Of a DNA stretch of 64,000 bases, positions 57,820 through 64,000 are shown in pieces. The stretch is taken from the NCBI GenBank assembly GCA_015232575.1, contig JADFZL010000025.1, positions 28,996 through 92,995 of the forward strand, written 5' to 3'. A model generated the notes under the pieces. The model searched no databases and was not told the origin of the DNA. It was given only the letters and a program-made list of their open reading frames with translations. This DNA is from Candidatus Rifleibacteriota bacterium. GTDB taxonomy: Bacteria; Muiribacteriota; Ozemobacteria; Ozemobacterales; Ozemobacteraceae. Position numbers and translations under genes: made by a program. Position 1 is the stretch's first letter, and each line of letters starts with the position of its first letter.

Positions 57820-58128
57820 AGATGTAAATGGCAATCTCTTGATCTTCTTAATTTCCTGGGCAGTGACTGAATGGGTAACACGATATAAATCCCATGCCAA
57901 TTGTAAATTAAGCCAAAACTGGGCATTCATGCCGAAAAGTTTCTCTAAGCGAAGAGCTGTATCGGGTGTTATCCCACGCTTTTTATTGATCAGTTCATTA
58001 ACTCAAGGATATGAAACCCCAAGTTTTTCAGCTAATTCACTCTGTGTCATTTTCAGAGGTTTAAGAAACTCTTCCAATAGCATTTCGCCAGGATGTGTAG
58101 GTGAACCATTTTTAGGTAGCCTGATCAT
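57820..58128 (-). pseudogene. higA: HigA-type antitoxin with an internal stop
   Basis: From the ATG at 58128 the frame reads a HigA antitoxin (SPTHPGEMLLEEFLKPL; MTQSELAEKLGVSYP; INKKRGITPDTALRLEKLFG; WLNLQLAWDLYRV), a helix-turn-helix protein. Codon 42 (58005-58003) is TGA where relatives have Arg (YPRVNE), a CGA-to-TGA change. There is also no stop at the usual end; the frame runs on to 57559. It lies directly downstream of a HigB remnant on the same strand. Confidence 0.8.
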
Positions 58129-58145
58129 TTGTTCCACCACCCTAT

Positions 58146-58451
58146 TCAGTGATAATCTACAATTTCTACGTCTTGAGCGCCATCGTCAGTCCAAACAAAA
58201 CAAACTCGAAACTGATCATTAATTCTTATGCTGTGCTGGCCATTGCGATCATTCTTAAGCGAATCTAAAGAATCAACCGCATTAACTGCGTAGGAATGGC
58301 AACCTGTGGTTTTGTGGCATTTGGTAAAAACCGAGGTAGAAAAATAAGCCTTAGAGCGCTGTTGCTTTCGAGAAAAATGGAGAAATTCTTTACTTACAGT
58401 AATTGACGGACACGCCGCTTGCTGAAAATTACGATATCTGAAAACCTGCAA
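58146..58451 (-). pseudogene. higB: HigB-type toxin remnant
   Basis: The last 40 residues are unmistakable HigB (SLKNDRNGQHSIRINDQF, RVCFVWTDD and DVEIVDYH). The first 60 codons of the open frame do not match the family; a piece similar to the normal N-terminus (SKRRVRQLL) is in another frame and is followed by a stop. A 16-bp perfect hairpin sits where the true start should be. The toxin is therefore frameshifted or truncated, and the nearby antitoxin also carries a stop. Confidence 0.75.
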
Positions 58452-58482
58452 AACGGCACATGTGGGGCCGTTTTGCAGGTTT
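58442..58482 (-). terminator. Strong hairpin between HigB remnant and secreted gene
   Basis: A perfect 16-bp stem (58442-58457 with 58467-58482) with a 9-nt loop, just past the minus-strand gene that stops at 58497. On that strand TTTTCAG follows, so it may be a terminator, though the T-run is short. Confidence 0.6.
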
Positions 58483-58496
58483 GAAACAATGGCTCG

Positions 58497-59117
58497 TTAT
58501 CGTCCGGTGGCAGGGACGGGCTGTGCCCGAAAGTTAAAGGATTCCTCATGGAAGCACTTGGACATGAGCGAACCCCCGGTATAGCTTTTTCTTTGCAGGG
58601 ATCCGGTTTGAGTGCGTTTGTTCAAATTGAAGAACGTGCTGCCCACGGCCTGAGTAAGAGAAAACTTTGGCGCTTTGCTGACCAGTTTGAGAGAGGAATC
58701 GCTCTCATCTGCCTTGAGTTCGCGCCCGAATTGAGGGAAAACCGATCGACAAGCGCTTTCGGAAACATATCCGGTCGCGGCCTTGAAAACATTGACTTCA
58801 ACGATGACAAGGGCGAAATCATGCTTTTCCTCGTTGTAGCTGACACCTATGATCCCAGCCTTGATAAAGTTGCTTTCTTGTGGGTTTAAGGTCTCCTGGG
58901 GAATCGGGGCGCCGACATATTCGCCATAATAATAAGGTTTATATCCTTCCCAATCGACGAATGTCTTTTCCCCGTTGATTTCTGTTTTGATTTCCAGGGG
59001 GGCGCTCAGTTCATTCAGGTAGGCTCCTGTGGGGTTAGGAGCGGCCTGGACTGCCGTTAGAGACGTGAGAGCGAGACAAAGGGCAAGAGCGAAAAAATAT
59101 AGTGTTTTCAGGTTCAT
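58497..59117 (-). CDS. Secreted protein of unknown function
   Basis: A 206-residue protein with GGAG before the ATG at 59117 and a leader ending LTAVQAA. The mature part begins NPTGAYLNELSAPLEI and contains a tyrosine-rich segment (KPYYYGEYVGAPIPQETLNP). No family is recognised. The last 35 residues are polar and lack the pattern of the rest, so the C-terminus may have been altered by a frameshift. It is more G+C-rich than the surrounding DNA, like the secreted gene at 56724. Confidence 0.65.
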   Translation of the reverse strand: MNLKTLYFFALALCLALTSLTAVQAAPNPTGAYLNELSAPLEIKTEINGEKTFVDWEGYKPYYYGEYVGAPIPQETLNPQESNFIKAGIIGVSYNEEKHDFALVIVEVNVFKAATGYVSESACRSVFPQFGRELKADESDSSLKLVSKAPKFSLTQAVGSTFFNLNKRTQTGSLQRKSYTGGSLMSKCFHEESFNFRAQPVPATGR

Positions 59118-59675
59118 ATTTTTCTCCAATAAATCGTTTTTTGATCGAATACCTCTGTAATAGCAAGAACCAGGCCAGGGTTGAAAGATGGTCTACAGGC
59201 GAAATGATGCTCCCGCTCCCCCTTTTCATTGTCGATTTTCAAGCGGCTTCATGGGCGATTTTTTGGCAAGGCACTTGTAGTCTTCTACTCATTTGCTAAA
59301 ATTTAGGTGGGTCAAAAATCGCATTAAACAACTTTTTCAAAATACTGTGTTTTTTTTGTCACAATTTAATGTTTTTTAAGGTTGAATACGGTTAAGTAAG
59401 ATTAAGTAGCAAAACATTTAACCCTTCTCTTGTTTGGTGTAACTGATTTTACAAAGCCTCAGCCAGGAATGAAATTGGACAAAAACAATTTGTCTTGTAC
59501 ATTTGACTTGGGATTAATACTCGCTTGGGATATTGCATGAAGCTCATGGACAGTGAATTTTCGAAATAGAATGAATTGGATTTTATCAAAAGTCTTTCCA
59601 ACAAATCGCTGATCGCGCCCAGAGTAAATCCGAAACCATGGAATTGAGGGCGTTTACAGAAAAAAGGGTTATTGT
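59118..59675. other. Gene-free AT-rich stretch
   Basis: No gene I can support. It holds A/T runs (59331-59380) and a short GGTTGAATACGGTTAAGTAA-like region, and ends at a perfect palindrome. Confidence 0.4.
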
Positions 59676-59713
59676 TGTAAATGGCAAGTAAAATATTTTA
59701 CTTGCCATTTACA
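59676..59713. repeat. Perfect 38-bp palindrome
   Basis: The two 19-nt halves, the left beginning TGTAAATGGCAAGTAAAAT, are exact reverse complements with no spacer. It stands at the left edge of the repeat field. It could be a cruciform, a recombination site or a dimer-protein operator; no gene is adjacent. Confidence 0.85.
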
Positions 59714-59715
59714 CT

Positions 59716-59960
59716 ATTCGAACGAAAAATTGCTTAGCAAGCCGAGGGGGAAACGAAACAACGTTGCGGGCACGCGCTAAACTTGATAAAAAAAATACAG
59801 AACCATCTTCGGAAAATCTGAATCCTTCATATATACGTTTGTACAACATCGCTAAACAAGCTTCTGTTTCTTCATCGCGTGAGCGATTGACTTTTTCCCG
59901 CGTGAGCGGATGCTGTTTCTTAACACGTGAGCGTTTCAGATTCGAACGTAAATTCTACCA
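59716..59960. repeat. Composite repeat, diverged copy 1
   Basis: It begins TTCGAACGAAAAA, then AGCAAGCCGAGGGG, then CGTTGCGGGCACGCGCTAAA and CTTGATAAAAAAAATAC, then GCGTGAGCG units. It matches the copies at 61226 and 61488 over about 190 bp but is more diverged. Open frames through it are repeat artefacts. Confidence 0.7.
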
Positions 59961-60055
59961 ACGGTTTTATTGTTTTTCATGCCTTTTGCTTTTATGTATT
60001 CAGTTATACAAGCAAAAACATTCAACAAGCAGTGTGAAGAACCAGAAACATCGTT

Positions 60056-60445
60056 TTACCAATTTTCAAAGTTCAAATTTGGAACGTTATTAAAATGAGA
60101 ATTTCGTGTTATCAGGGTTAAATTGTGTTGTAAGGTGATGGCAGAAATCCAAATGTCGTTTTCAGGAATTGGCGTTCCTCATAGTTTTAGCCCGGCTTTA
60201 GTTTCTCCAAAAATTTTGGCTGTATGCTGATCACAATTTAGAATTACATTCATTAGAGAAAATTTATTAATCTGCAGAACATTCTCTCTTATCCGACTCG
60301 ATTTGTATGCCCCAAAATATAATTCACCAATAACAATGCTTGGAATGAAAACATTTTCAATTCTATTCAGTTTTTCGTTTACGGATTCTTCATTTGAAAA
60401 GGAGGCAATGATGATGTTTGTATCAAGCAAAAATTTACCATTCAT
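60056..60445 (-). pseudogene. vapC: VapC-type PIN toxin with an internal stop
   Basis: From the ATG at 60445 a PIN-domain ribonuclease of normal length (129 codons) can be read to a TAA at 60056, except that codon 89 (60181-60179) is TGA. Acidic residues occur in FLLDTNIII, IGELYFGAY and, after the stop, PENDIWISA; SHFNNVPNLNFENW ends it as in VapC. The stop falls between AGLKL and GTPIPEN, at a position normally Lys or Arg. The toxin would be truncated. The start overlaps the antitoxin by 11 nt. Confidence 0.8.
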
Positions 60446-60662
60446 TTTTATCAACCTTCTCACAAGCCAATTCAATTTCATTTTTCATTATTTCAAGATC
60501 TTCAGATGAGATGCAACCTGTAAATTGGGCAAAAAGCTTTCCGGAAACTCCCTTTAATTCATGCTTGCTTAACCTTTTAACGTATTTTAAAACATCTTTT
60601 TGCATATTTTCCGGAAGATTCTCCAGTCGTTTTGTAATTTGATTAAAAGTTGAAGAACTCAT
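60435..60662 (-). CDS. vapB: Antitoxin of the VapBC-like module
   Basis: A 75-residue protein with GGGGG before the ATG at 60662. It is rich in charged helices (MQKDVLKYVKRLSKHELKG) and ends in a Lys/Glu-rich toxin-binding-like tail (IELACEKVDKNEW). The role is inferred from position: it overlaps the start of a PIN toxin gene by 11 nt. Its frame is intact although the toxin carries a stop, the usual order of decay. Confidence 0.7.
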   Translation of the reverse strand: MSSSTFNQITKRLENLPENMQKDVLKYVKRLSKHELKGVSGKLFAQFTGCISSEDLEIMKNEIELACEKVDKNEW

Positions 60663-60759
60663 AATAACCCCCATTTCTTCAAATCAACTATAGCAAATTG
60701 CAAAAAAGAAAAGTAGCTCTGCAATTGCCAAAAGTTACATTCGAAATACTTTTCTTACC

Positions 60760-60850
60760 TTTAATGATTCCGACGATCCTCTGAAAGACTTGGTTCTGAA
60801 TAAGCTTTTATTGCTTTTCATGCCTTTAATGCCATTAGACGATTATACAA
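60760..60850. repeat. Diverged half of the large hairpin element
   Basis: The CCGACGATCCTCTGAAAGAC and TTTCATGCCTTTAATGCC stretches follow the right arm and tail of the hairpin at 60974-61113 (CCGGCGATCCGCTGAAAGCC...), with several changes. No matching left arm is seen. Confidence 0.5.
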
Positions 60851-60894
60851 GCAAAACTGTATTTAGACAATCTATATCATTGATTTAAACAAAT

Positions 60895-60973
60895 CTGCTT
60901 TAAACAAGCTCCTTTTAACCTATCGCGTGAGCGATTGCCTTTAACCCCGCGGGTGAGCGGATAAGCTTTTAAA
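60895..60973. repeat. GCGTGAGCG tandem units, small cluster
   Basis: ATCGCGTGAGCGATTGCC and GCGGGTGAGCGGATAAGC units occur back to back; they are the same units as in the array at 61138-61745. Confidence 0.7.
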
Positions 60974-61113
60974 TCTCGAACGCATTGGCTTCAGCGGGTC
61001 GCCGAGCGTTTTGCTGCGAGGGTACCGGGGCTGCTTTGGGCGCGATTTTTGCGGCTTTTTTCGCAAAAATTGTGCCCAGCCCCGGCGATCCGCTGAAAGC
61101 CTCGGTTCGAGAT
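60974..61113. repeat. 140-bp hairpin with attC-like box order
   Basis: The outer arms TCTCGAAC/GTTCGAGA pair perfectly. Next come 6 nt that do not pair (GCATTG opposite CGAGGC read from the other arm), then a long paired stretch GCTTCAGCGGGTCGCCG against CGGCGATCCGCTGAAAG. An inner hairpin (CCGGGGCTG...CAGCCCCGG) follows. The box-spacer-box order is that of the element at 63241-63370. It is much more G+C-rich than its surroundings. Confidence 0.65.
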
Positions 61114-61137
61114 GCTTTTAATGCCTTTTTGCTTTTA

Positions 61138-61745
61138 ACCCCGCGTGAGCGGATACTCTTGAAACCCCGCGGGTGAGCGGATAATCTTGAACCCCGCGTG
61201 AGCGGATAAGCTTTGAACACCGCATTCGAACGAAAAACACTTAGCAAGCCGAGGGGAGAAAGAAAACATCGTTGCGGGCACGCGCTAAACTTGATAAAAA
61301 AAATACAAAACCTTCTTCGGAAAATTTGAACCCCTCGGATAAACATTTGTATAGCTCTAAACAAACTGTTTTTTCCTATCGCGTGAGCGATTGCCTTTAA
61401 CCCCGCGCGTGAGCGATTGCCTTTAACCCCGCGGGTGAGCGGATAATCTTGAACCCCGCGTGAGCAGATAAGCTTTGAACAACGCGTTCGAACGAAAAAA
61501 ACTTAGCATGCCGAGGGGAGAAACAAAACATCGTTGCGGGCACGCGCTAAACTTGATAAAAAAAAGACAAAACCTTCTTCGGAAAACTTGAACCCCTCGG
61601 ATAGACAATTGTACAACTCTAAACAAACTGCTTTTTCCTATCGCGTGAGCGATTGCCTTTAACCCCGCGGGTGAGCGGATAAGCTTTTTTCCATCGCGTG
61701 AGCGATTGCTTTTAAACCCGCGTGAGCGGATAAGCTTTTAAATCT
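61138..61745. repeat. Repeat field: 262-bp composite repeats with about 27-bp GCGTGAGCG units
   Basis: Two long copies, starting TTCGAACGAAAAA at about 61226 and 61488 (period 262 bp), contain CCGAGGGG...CCCCTCGG arms around CGTTGCGGGCACGCGC and CTTGATAAAAAAAA. Between and after them are clusters of about 27-bp units (GCGTGAGCGGATAAGCTTTT / GCGTGAGCGATTGCCTTTAA). Units abut directly, so this is not a CRISPR array. Long minus-strand frames here only translate the repeats. Confidence 0.85.
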
Positions 61746-61854
61746 CGAACATGAATTGGACATATTAGGAAGTATCAATAGCCGGCCGATAGGACGTTGT
61801 CAAATGGATTATCGTGTGAAATAATTAATTAGTTTGAATTGTTTGAGGGCGGAA

Positions 61855-62184
61855 ATGGCTCTATACAATGATCTAAAAGTACTAAGAGCAAGACTCGACA
61901 ACATCTTCGGAGGTGGGTTTAAAAAAAATGAACATTCATTTAATCAGCAGTCTCTTGCAGGAAATTCAACAGATTTTCAAATGAAGCGTATCACAGAAAA
62001 GAATATTGTAATGACACCAGCAACATTGAATAACAATTGCGCTTTTATTTCACAAAAATGCCTGTTTATGATTATTCTGAAATGTTTTGCAAAAACGATA
62101 ACTCATGACTTTGCAAGTTGCTTCATCTATGGAAGGCAAATCAAACCGCTATTCTTCCCGACAAGTCTCGCAAAGTCTTTGTAA
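61855..62184 (+). CDS. Doubtful small gene, possibly a truncated protein
   Basis: A 109-codon frame from an ATG with GGGCGGAA before it. The first 45 residues look natural (MALYNDLKVLRARLDNIFGG), but the rest is hydrophobic without pattern and its end overlaps the PIN toxin on the other strand by 58 nt. It may be the start of a gene cut by rearrangement. Confidence 0.3.
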   Translation: MALYNDLKVLRARLDNIFGGGFKKNEHSFNQQSLAGNSTDFQMKRITEKNIVMTPATLNNNCAFISQKCLFMIILKCFAKTITHDFASCFIYGRQIKPLFFPTSLAKSL

Positions 62185-62567
62185 TTGCTTGTAATTATCC
62201 TATGAGCATTGAATTTCTCTGCGGCAACAACCAATGCATCATAAATTGCACCACTCAAAGCACCAGAAGTCACACATTTTTCAATTGCCTTCAAATAATC
62301 GCTTTCATTGAGAGAAATTATTTTTGCTTGACCAAGAATATTGTCATTAATACTCTTCAAAGCAGAATTTGCATCGATTCTGGGTGATGAGGGAATAGCC
62401 GTTAAACCGGCATAAACTTCTGCAAGGCAGTGCTTAGGAACTGCCCATTCAAATTCATTTGAACATGCTCGGTTGAGCCAATTGTAACAACGAGAATGCA
62501 TTGGGTGATCAGGCAAAAATGCCGGCAACAATGCGCTTGTATCAAATAGGATCTTCTCTTTACTCAC
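62127..62567 (-). CDS. PIN-domain toxin (VapC-like)
   Basis: A 146-residue intact PIN ribonuclease, the toxin of a toxin-antitoxin pair. Acidic metal ligands are seen in ILFDTSALL, CLAEVYAGL and AIYDALVV, with a final ITSNYKDF. PIN toxins typically cleave tRNA or rRNA. It overlaps the antitoxin stop by 4 nt (ATGA). Confidence 0.88.
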   Translation of the reverse strand: MSKEKILFDTSALLPAFLPDHPMHSRCYNWLNRACSNEFEWAVPKHCLAEVYAGLTAIPSSPRIDANSALKSINDNILGQAKIISLNESDYLKAIEKCVTSGALSGAIYDALVVAAEKFNAHRIITSNYKDFARLVGKNSGLICLP

Positions 62568-62791
62568 AGATCACTCTCTGGAATTCCTGTGATTTTACTT
62601 ATTCGTGATTTGCGAATTTGCTGAACAATATTTCCACCATTTTCCAACTTCACATTTATAACTGTTAAATTTCCCTTTTTTGCAATTGGAACAGTATCCT
62701 CAACTGGCTTTAAGGTGATTTCATGATTGTTGGCTTTTTCAATTATTTTCCAGTTTTCGGTATTTCTATAAATTTCGTAAGAATCATTCAT
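62564..62791 (-). CDS. Antitoxin partner of the PIN toxin
   Basis: A 75-residue protein with a beta-rich middle (HEITLKPVEDTVPIAKKG; TVINVKLENGG) and a basic end (QQIRKSRISKITGIPESDL). No family is named from sequence; the role is inferred because its stop overlaps the PIN toxin start by 4 nt. Its own start overlaps the DUF4288 stop by 8 nt. Confidence 0.65.
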   Translation of the reverse strand: MNDSYEIYRNTENWKIIEKANNHEITLKPVEDTVPIAKKGNLTVINVKLENGGNIVQQIRKSRISKITGIPESDL

Positions 62792-63233
62792 TTTTGTTCC
62801 ATTTTTTTAAATCTTCAAAAACAGATTTTGGCATAAAGTTTGGAGTGGAGCAACCTTTAATTGTCGCAAAAACCCCTAAACTCCTTTTGGGTGTAATTAA
62901 TTTTTTTATCTTTTGATCATTCATGTTATTTTTTCTTGAATAAATAATTTCCGAACCGTCTTCTAATTCTTCGTAAATTACATTTAAATCCCTCAATCCT
63001 CGAAACTTTGTAATTACTATTTTATTTTCAGTATTTTTATATTTAGAGTTGTACATTTTCCCAACTATTTTTGCCTTTTTATATGCTTCTTCGGGAGAAT
63101 AGGCTTTGATCAAAACTAAATTTATATGAACAATCGAATTAATTTCGTCTTCAATTTTTATTTCTTCAATAATATCAGCGAGATACCATTTTGCATTTTC
63201 GGGAATATACACCATACTTTCGGGAAGCTCCAT
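62784..63233 (-). CDS. DUF4288 protein, first gene of a cassette-like operon
   Basis: A 149-residue protein. The first 85 residues match DUF4288 (WYLADIIEEIKIEDE, LVLIKAYSPEEAYKKA, FRGLRDLNVIYEELEDGSEI), a small family of unknown role seen with toxin or immunity genes. The last 50 residues are basic (KRSLGVFATIKG). The ATG at 63233 is 7 nt from the end of the attC-like element; the frame extends upstream through that element, but the start at 63233 gives the family N-terminus. It overlaps the antitoxin by 8 nt. Confidence 0.72.
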   Translation of the reverse strand: MELPESMVYIPENAKWYLADIIEEIKIEDEINSIVHINLVLIKAYSPEEAYKKAKIVGKMYNSKYKNTENKIVITKFRGLRDLNVIYEELEDGSEIIYSRKNNMNDQKIKKLITPKRSLGVFATIKGCSTPNFMPKSVFEDLKKWNKNE

Positions 63234-63240
63234 TAATTTA

Positions 63241-63370
63241 GTATAACGCAACGTTGAGCGGGCCGGGGGGAAACTAAAGTGCGGTTCGAGCAAGCGCAAA
63301 ACTTGACAAAACAAATCATAAAACTTTCTTTGGAAGCTGGCCCCACGATCCGTTCAAACAACTGTTATGC
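63241..63370 (-). repeat. attC-like recombination site
   Basis: Read on the minus strand, 63370 to 63241: GCATAAC, AGTTGT, TTGAACGG ... CCGCTCAA, CGTTGC, GTTATAC. The 7-nt outer boxes pair at 6 of 7 positions, the next 6 nt do not pair at all, and the following 8 pair at 7 of 8. GGGCC/GGCCC extend the stem. This is the R box, unpaired central spacer, L box order of integron attC sites, and 130 bp is within their range. The upstream gene's TAA lies inside the first box and the next gene's ATG is 7 nt after the last. Confidence 0.7.
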
Positions 63371-63796
63371 CATAACCTTTTCCATTAATAATTTTAATTC
63401 AGTAATTATTAATTCAGGAAGTAATCTATTTAAAGCATATCCAATTTGATTTTTAAAAGCAATAGTGAAATGACTGTACTTATTTCTTATTTTAATTAGT
63501 TTTTCAAAACATTCATCAAAAATAATCTGCTTCATTATTAATCTATAAATTATTTTTTTTATTAAAACTTCTCCCAACTCGGTATCAGGTGATTTCTTAA
63601 ACCGTTTCATAATTTTTACTTTTGCAAAATAATCATTAACATCCTCTTCTGAATTGACTTTGTCGACGTCTTTAAATATTCTACGAATTTTTCTGTTCTG
63701 AAGACTTTTGTTCAAAGGAATATTCTTCCGGGAACTTTTGGAATTTTCACCGTAAGTATTTCGTCTTTGTTTTTTATATTCAGATTCTTTATTCAT
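63365..63796 (-). CDS. Unknown basic low-GC protein in the cassette-like array
   Basis: A 143-residue protein, Lys/Arg/Ile-rich and encoded by very AT-rich DNA. The first 40 residues are polar and probably disordered (MNKESEYKKQRRNTYGENSK). The rest is helical (TELGEVLIKKIIYRLIMKQI; QIGYALNRLLPELIITELKL). No family is recognised. Its stop codon is inside the R box of the attC-like site, and an R-box-like GTTATGC lies 57 bp before its start, so it fits a one-gene cassette. Confidence 0.6.
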   Translation of the reverse strand: MNKESEYKKQRRNTYGENSKSSRKNIPLNKSLQNRKIRRIFKDVDKVNSEEDVNDYFAKVKIMKRFKKSPDTELGEVLIKKIIYRLIMKQIIFDECFEKLIKIRNKYSHFTIAFKNQIGYALNRLLPELIITELKLLMEKVMA

Positions 63797-63852
63797 AAAT
63801 TGAACCCAGCAATGGAATGCAAATCAAAATGCCGAAAATTCATGCTTTTTTT

Positions 63853-63882
63853 GCATAACGCAACGGCTTCAGCGTAAGCGTC
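63853..63882 (-). repeat. Second attC-like right end (half site)
   Basis: On the minus strand CGTTGCGTTATGC ends here, matching the CGTTGCGTTATAC end of the element at 63241. The adjacent GCTTCAGCG box is shared with the hairpin at 60974. The other half, if present, would lie beyond the terminator or outside the window. Confidence 0.5.
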
Positions 63883-63923
63883 AAAAGAGCCCCAGCTATT
63901 TATTTGTTTCAGAATATGATAGT

Positions 63924-63968
63924 AAAAAAAATAGAGCGCCAGTTTTTTGTTCTGGCGCTCTATTTTTT
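63924..63968. terminator. Bidirectional rho-independent terminator
   Basis: AAATAGAGCGCCAG and CTGGCGCTCTATTT form a perfect stem around a T-rich loop, with A-run before and TTTTTT after, so it can work in both directions. Confidence 0.88.
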
Positions 63969-64000
63969 AAGAACTTGAGTTTTATACTGACAACAGTTTT

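Noticed and set aside
58548..58889. Plus-strand frame of 113 codons opposite the secreted gene at 58497
   Set aside because: The minus-strand gene has a leader and ribosome site; this frame is its shadow.
59764..60093. Plus-strand open frame of 109 codons
   Set aside because: It lies in the diverged composite repeat and overlaps the end of the VapC pseudogene; the composition follows the repeat.
57820..60445. TGA read as an amino acid (recoding) in HigA and VapC
   Set aside because: Many sound genes here end in TGA (ftsQ, gatC, gatA), so TGA is a normal stop; point mutation in decaying genes is simpler.
60969..61364. Long minus-strand open frame, and a similar one at 61423-61626
   Set aside because: Both only translate the repeat units (recurring LTRGSRLSAHPRG), have no ribosome site and cross the large hairpin.
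61138..61745. CRISPR array
   Set aside because: The repeated units abut without unique spacers of constant length, units vary, and no cas gene is near.
1..64000. tRNA or rRNA genes
   Set aside because: I scanned by eye for T-loop and acceptor patterns and saw none; a tRNAscan or Infernal run would settle it.

Overview
The window comes from a diderm (Gram-negative-type) bacterium with moderately AT-rich DNA. A TolC-like outer-membrane channel, several lipoproteins and many Sec-type leaders indicate two membranes. A tungsten-type aldehyde:ferredoxin oxidoreductase beside a four-cluster ferredoxin suggests an anaerobic lifestyle. The many TPR, HEAT and HAMP/cyclase proteins fit an uncultured deep lineage; Candidatus Riflebacteria is my best guess, but the window has no rRNA or other decisive marker and the assignment is weak.

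Layout. 0-8.6 kb (minus strand): a partial aldo/keto reductase, a 2060-residue membrane protein with two class III cyclase domains, a secreted unknown and a small lipoprotein. 8.9-14.5 kb: a four-gene operon (TPR with a TerB-like end, an unknown, a secreted Ig/TPR-like protein, a HEAT protein with a membrane anchor). 14.7-17.4 kb: a secreted propeller fragment and an adenine deaminase with a leader-like N-terminus. 17.7-24.5 kb: ftsQ-ftsA-ftsZ, a radical SAM enzyme overlapping a BMP-type lipoprotein, and glutamate racemase. 24.5-32.1 kb: a secreted zinc peptidase, then an ArsR-controlled RND efflux set. 32.3-36.3 kb: an L,D-transpeptidase, a TPR protein, and guaA with a tandem array of palindromes in its leader. 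36.9-41.0 kb: a GAF/HD-GYP-like protein and a HAMP/pseudocyclase/HEAT receptor. 41.2-46.7 kb: gatC-gatA-gatB, a TPR gene and prmA with almost no spacing. 46.7-55.9 kb: an orphan radical SAM/SPASM maturase, a HEAT protein, a RhuM-like protein, ferredoxin plus AOR, and a Sel1/zinc-peptidase/TPR protein. Related hairpin elements sit between several of these genes.

56.0-64.0 kb is accessory DNA: a short LMW-phosphatase-like pair, two more G+C-rich secreted proteins, decayed HigBA and VapBC modules, a 2-kb repeat field, an intact PIN toxin module joined to a DUF4288 gene, and a very low-GC unknown gene. Between the last two is a 130-bp element with the architecture of an integron attC site: R boxes, a 6-nt unpaired spacer and L boxes, with a gene stop codon inside one R box and the next start codon 7 nt beyond the other. 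The region therefore looks like part of a cassette array, though no integrase is in view.

The two signals I rate highest are this attC-like site with its relatives, and the tandem cyclase. In the cyclase the first domain keeps both metal-binding aspartates and the second keeps the transition-state Asn/Arg and the base-selecting Lys. That gives one composite active site in a single chain, the same division of labour as C1/C2 of animal membrane adenylyl cyclases.
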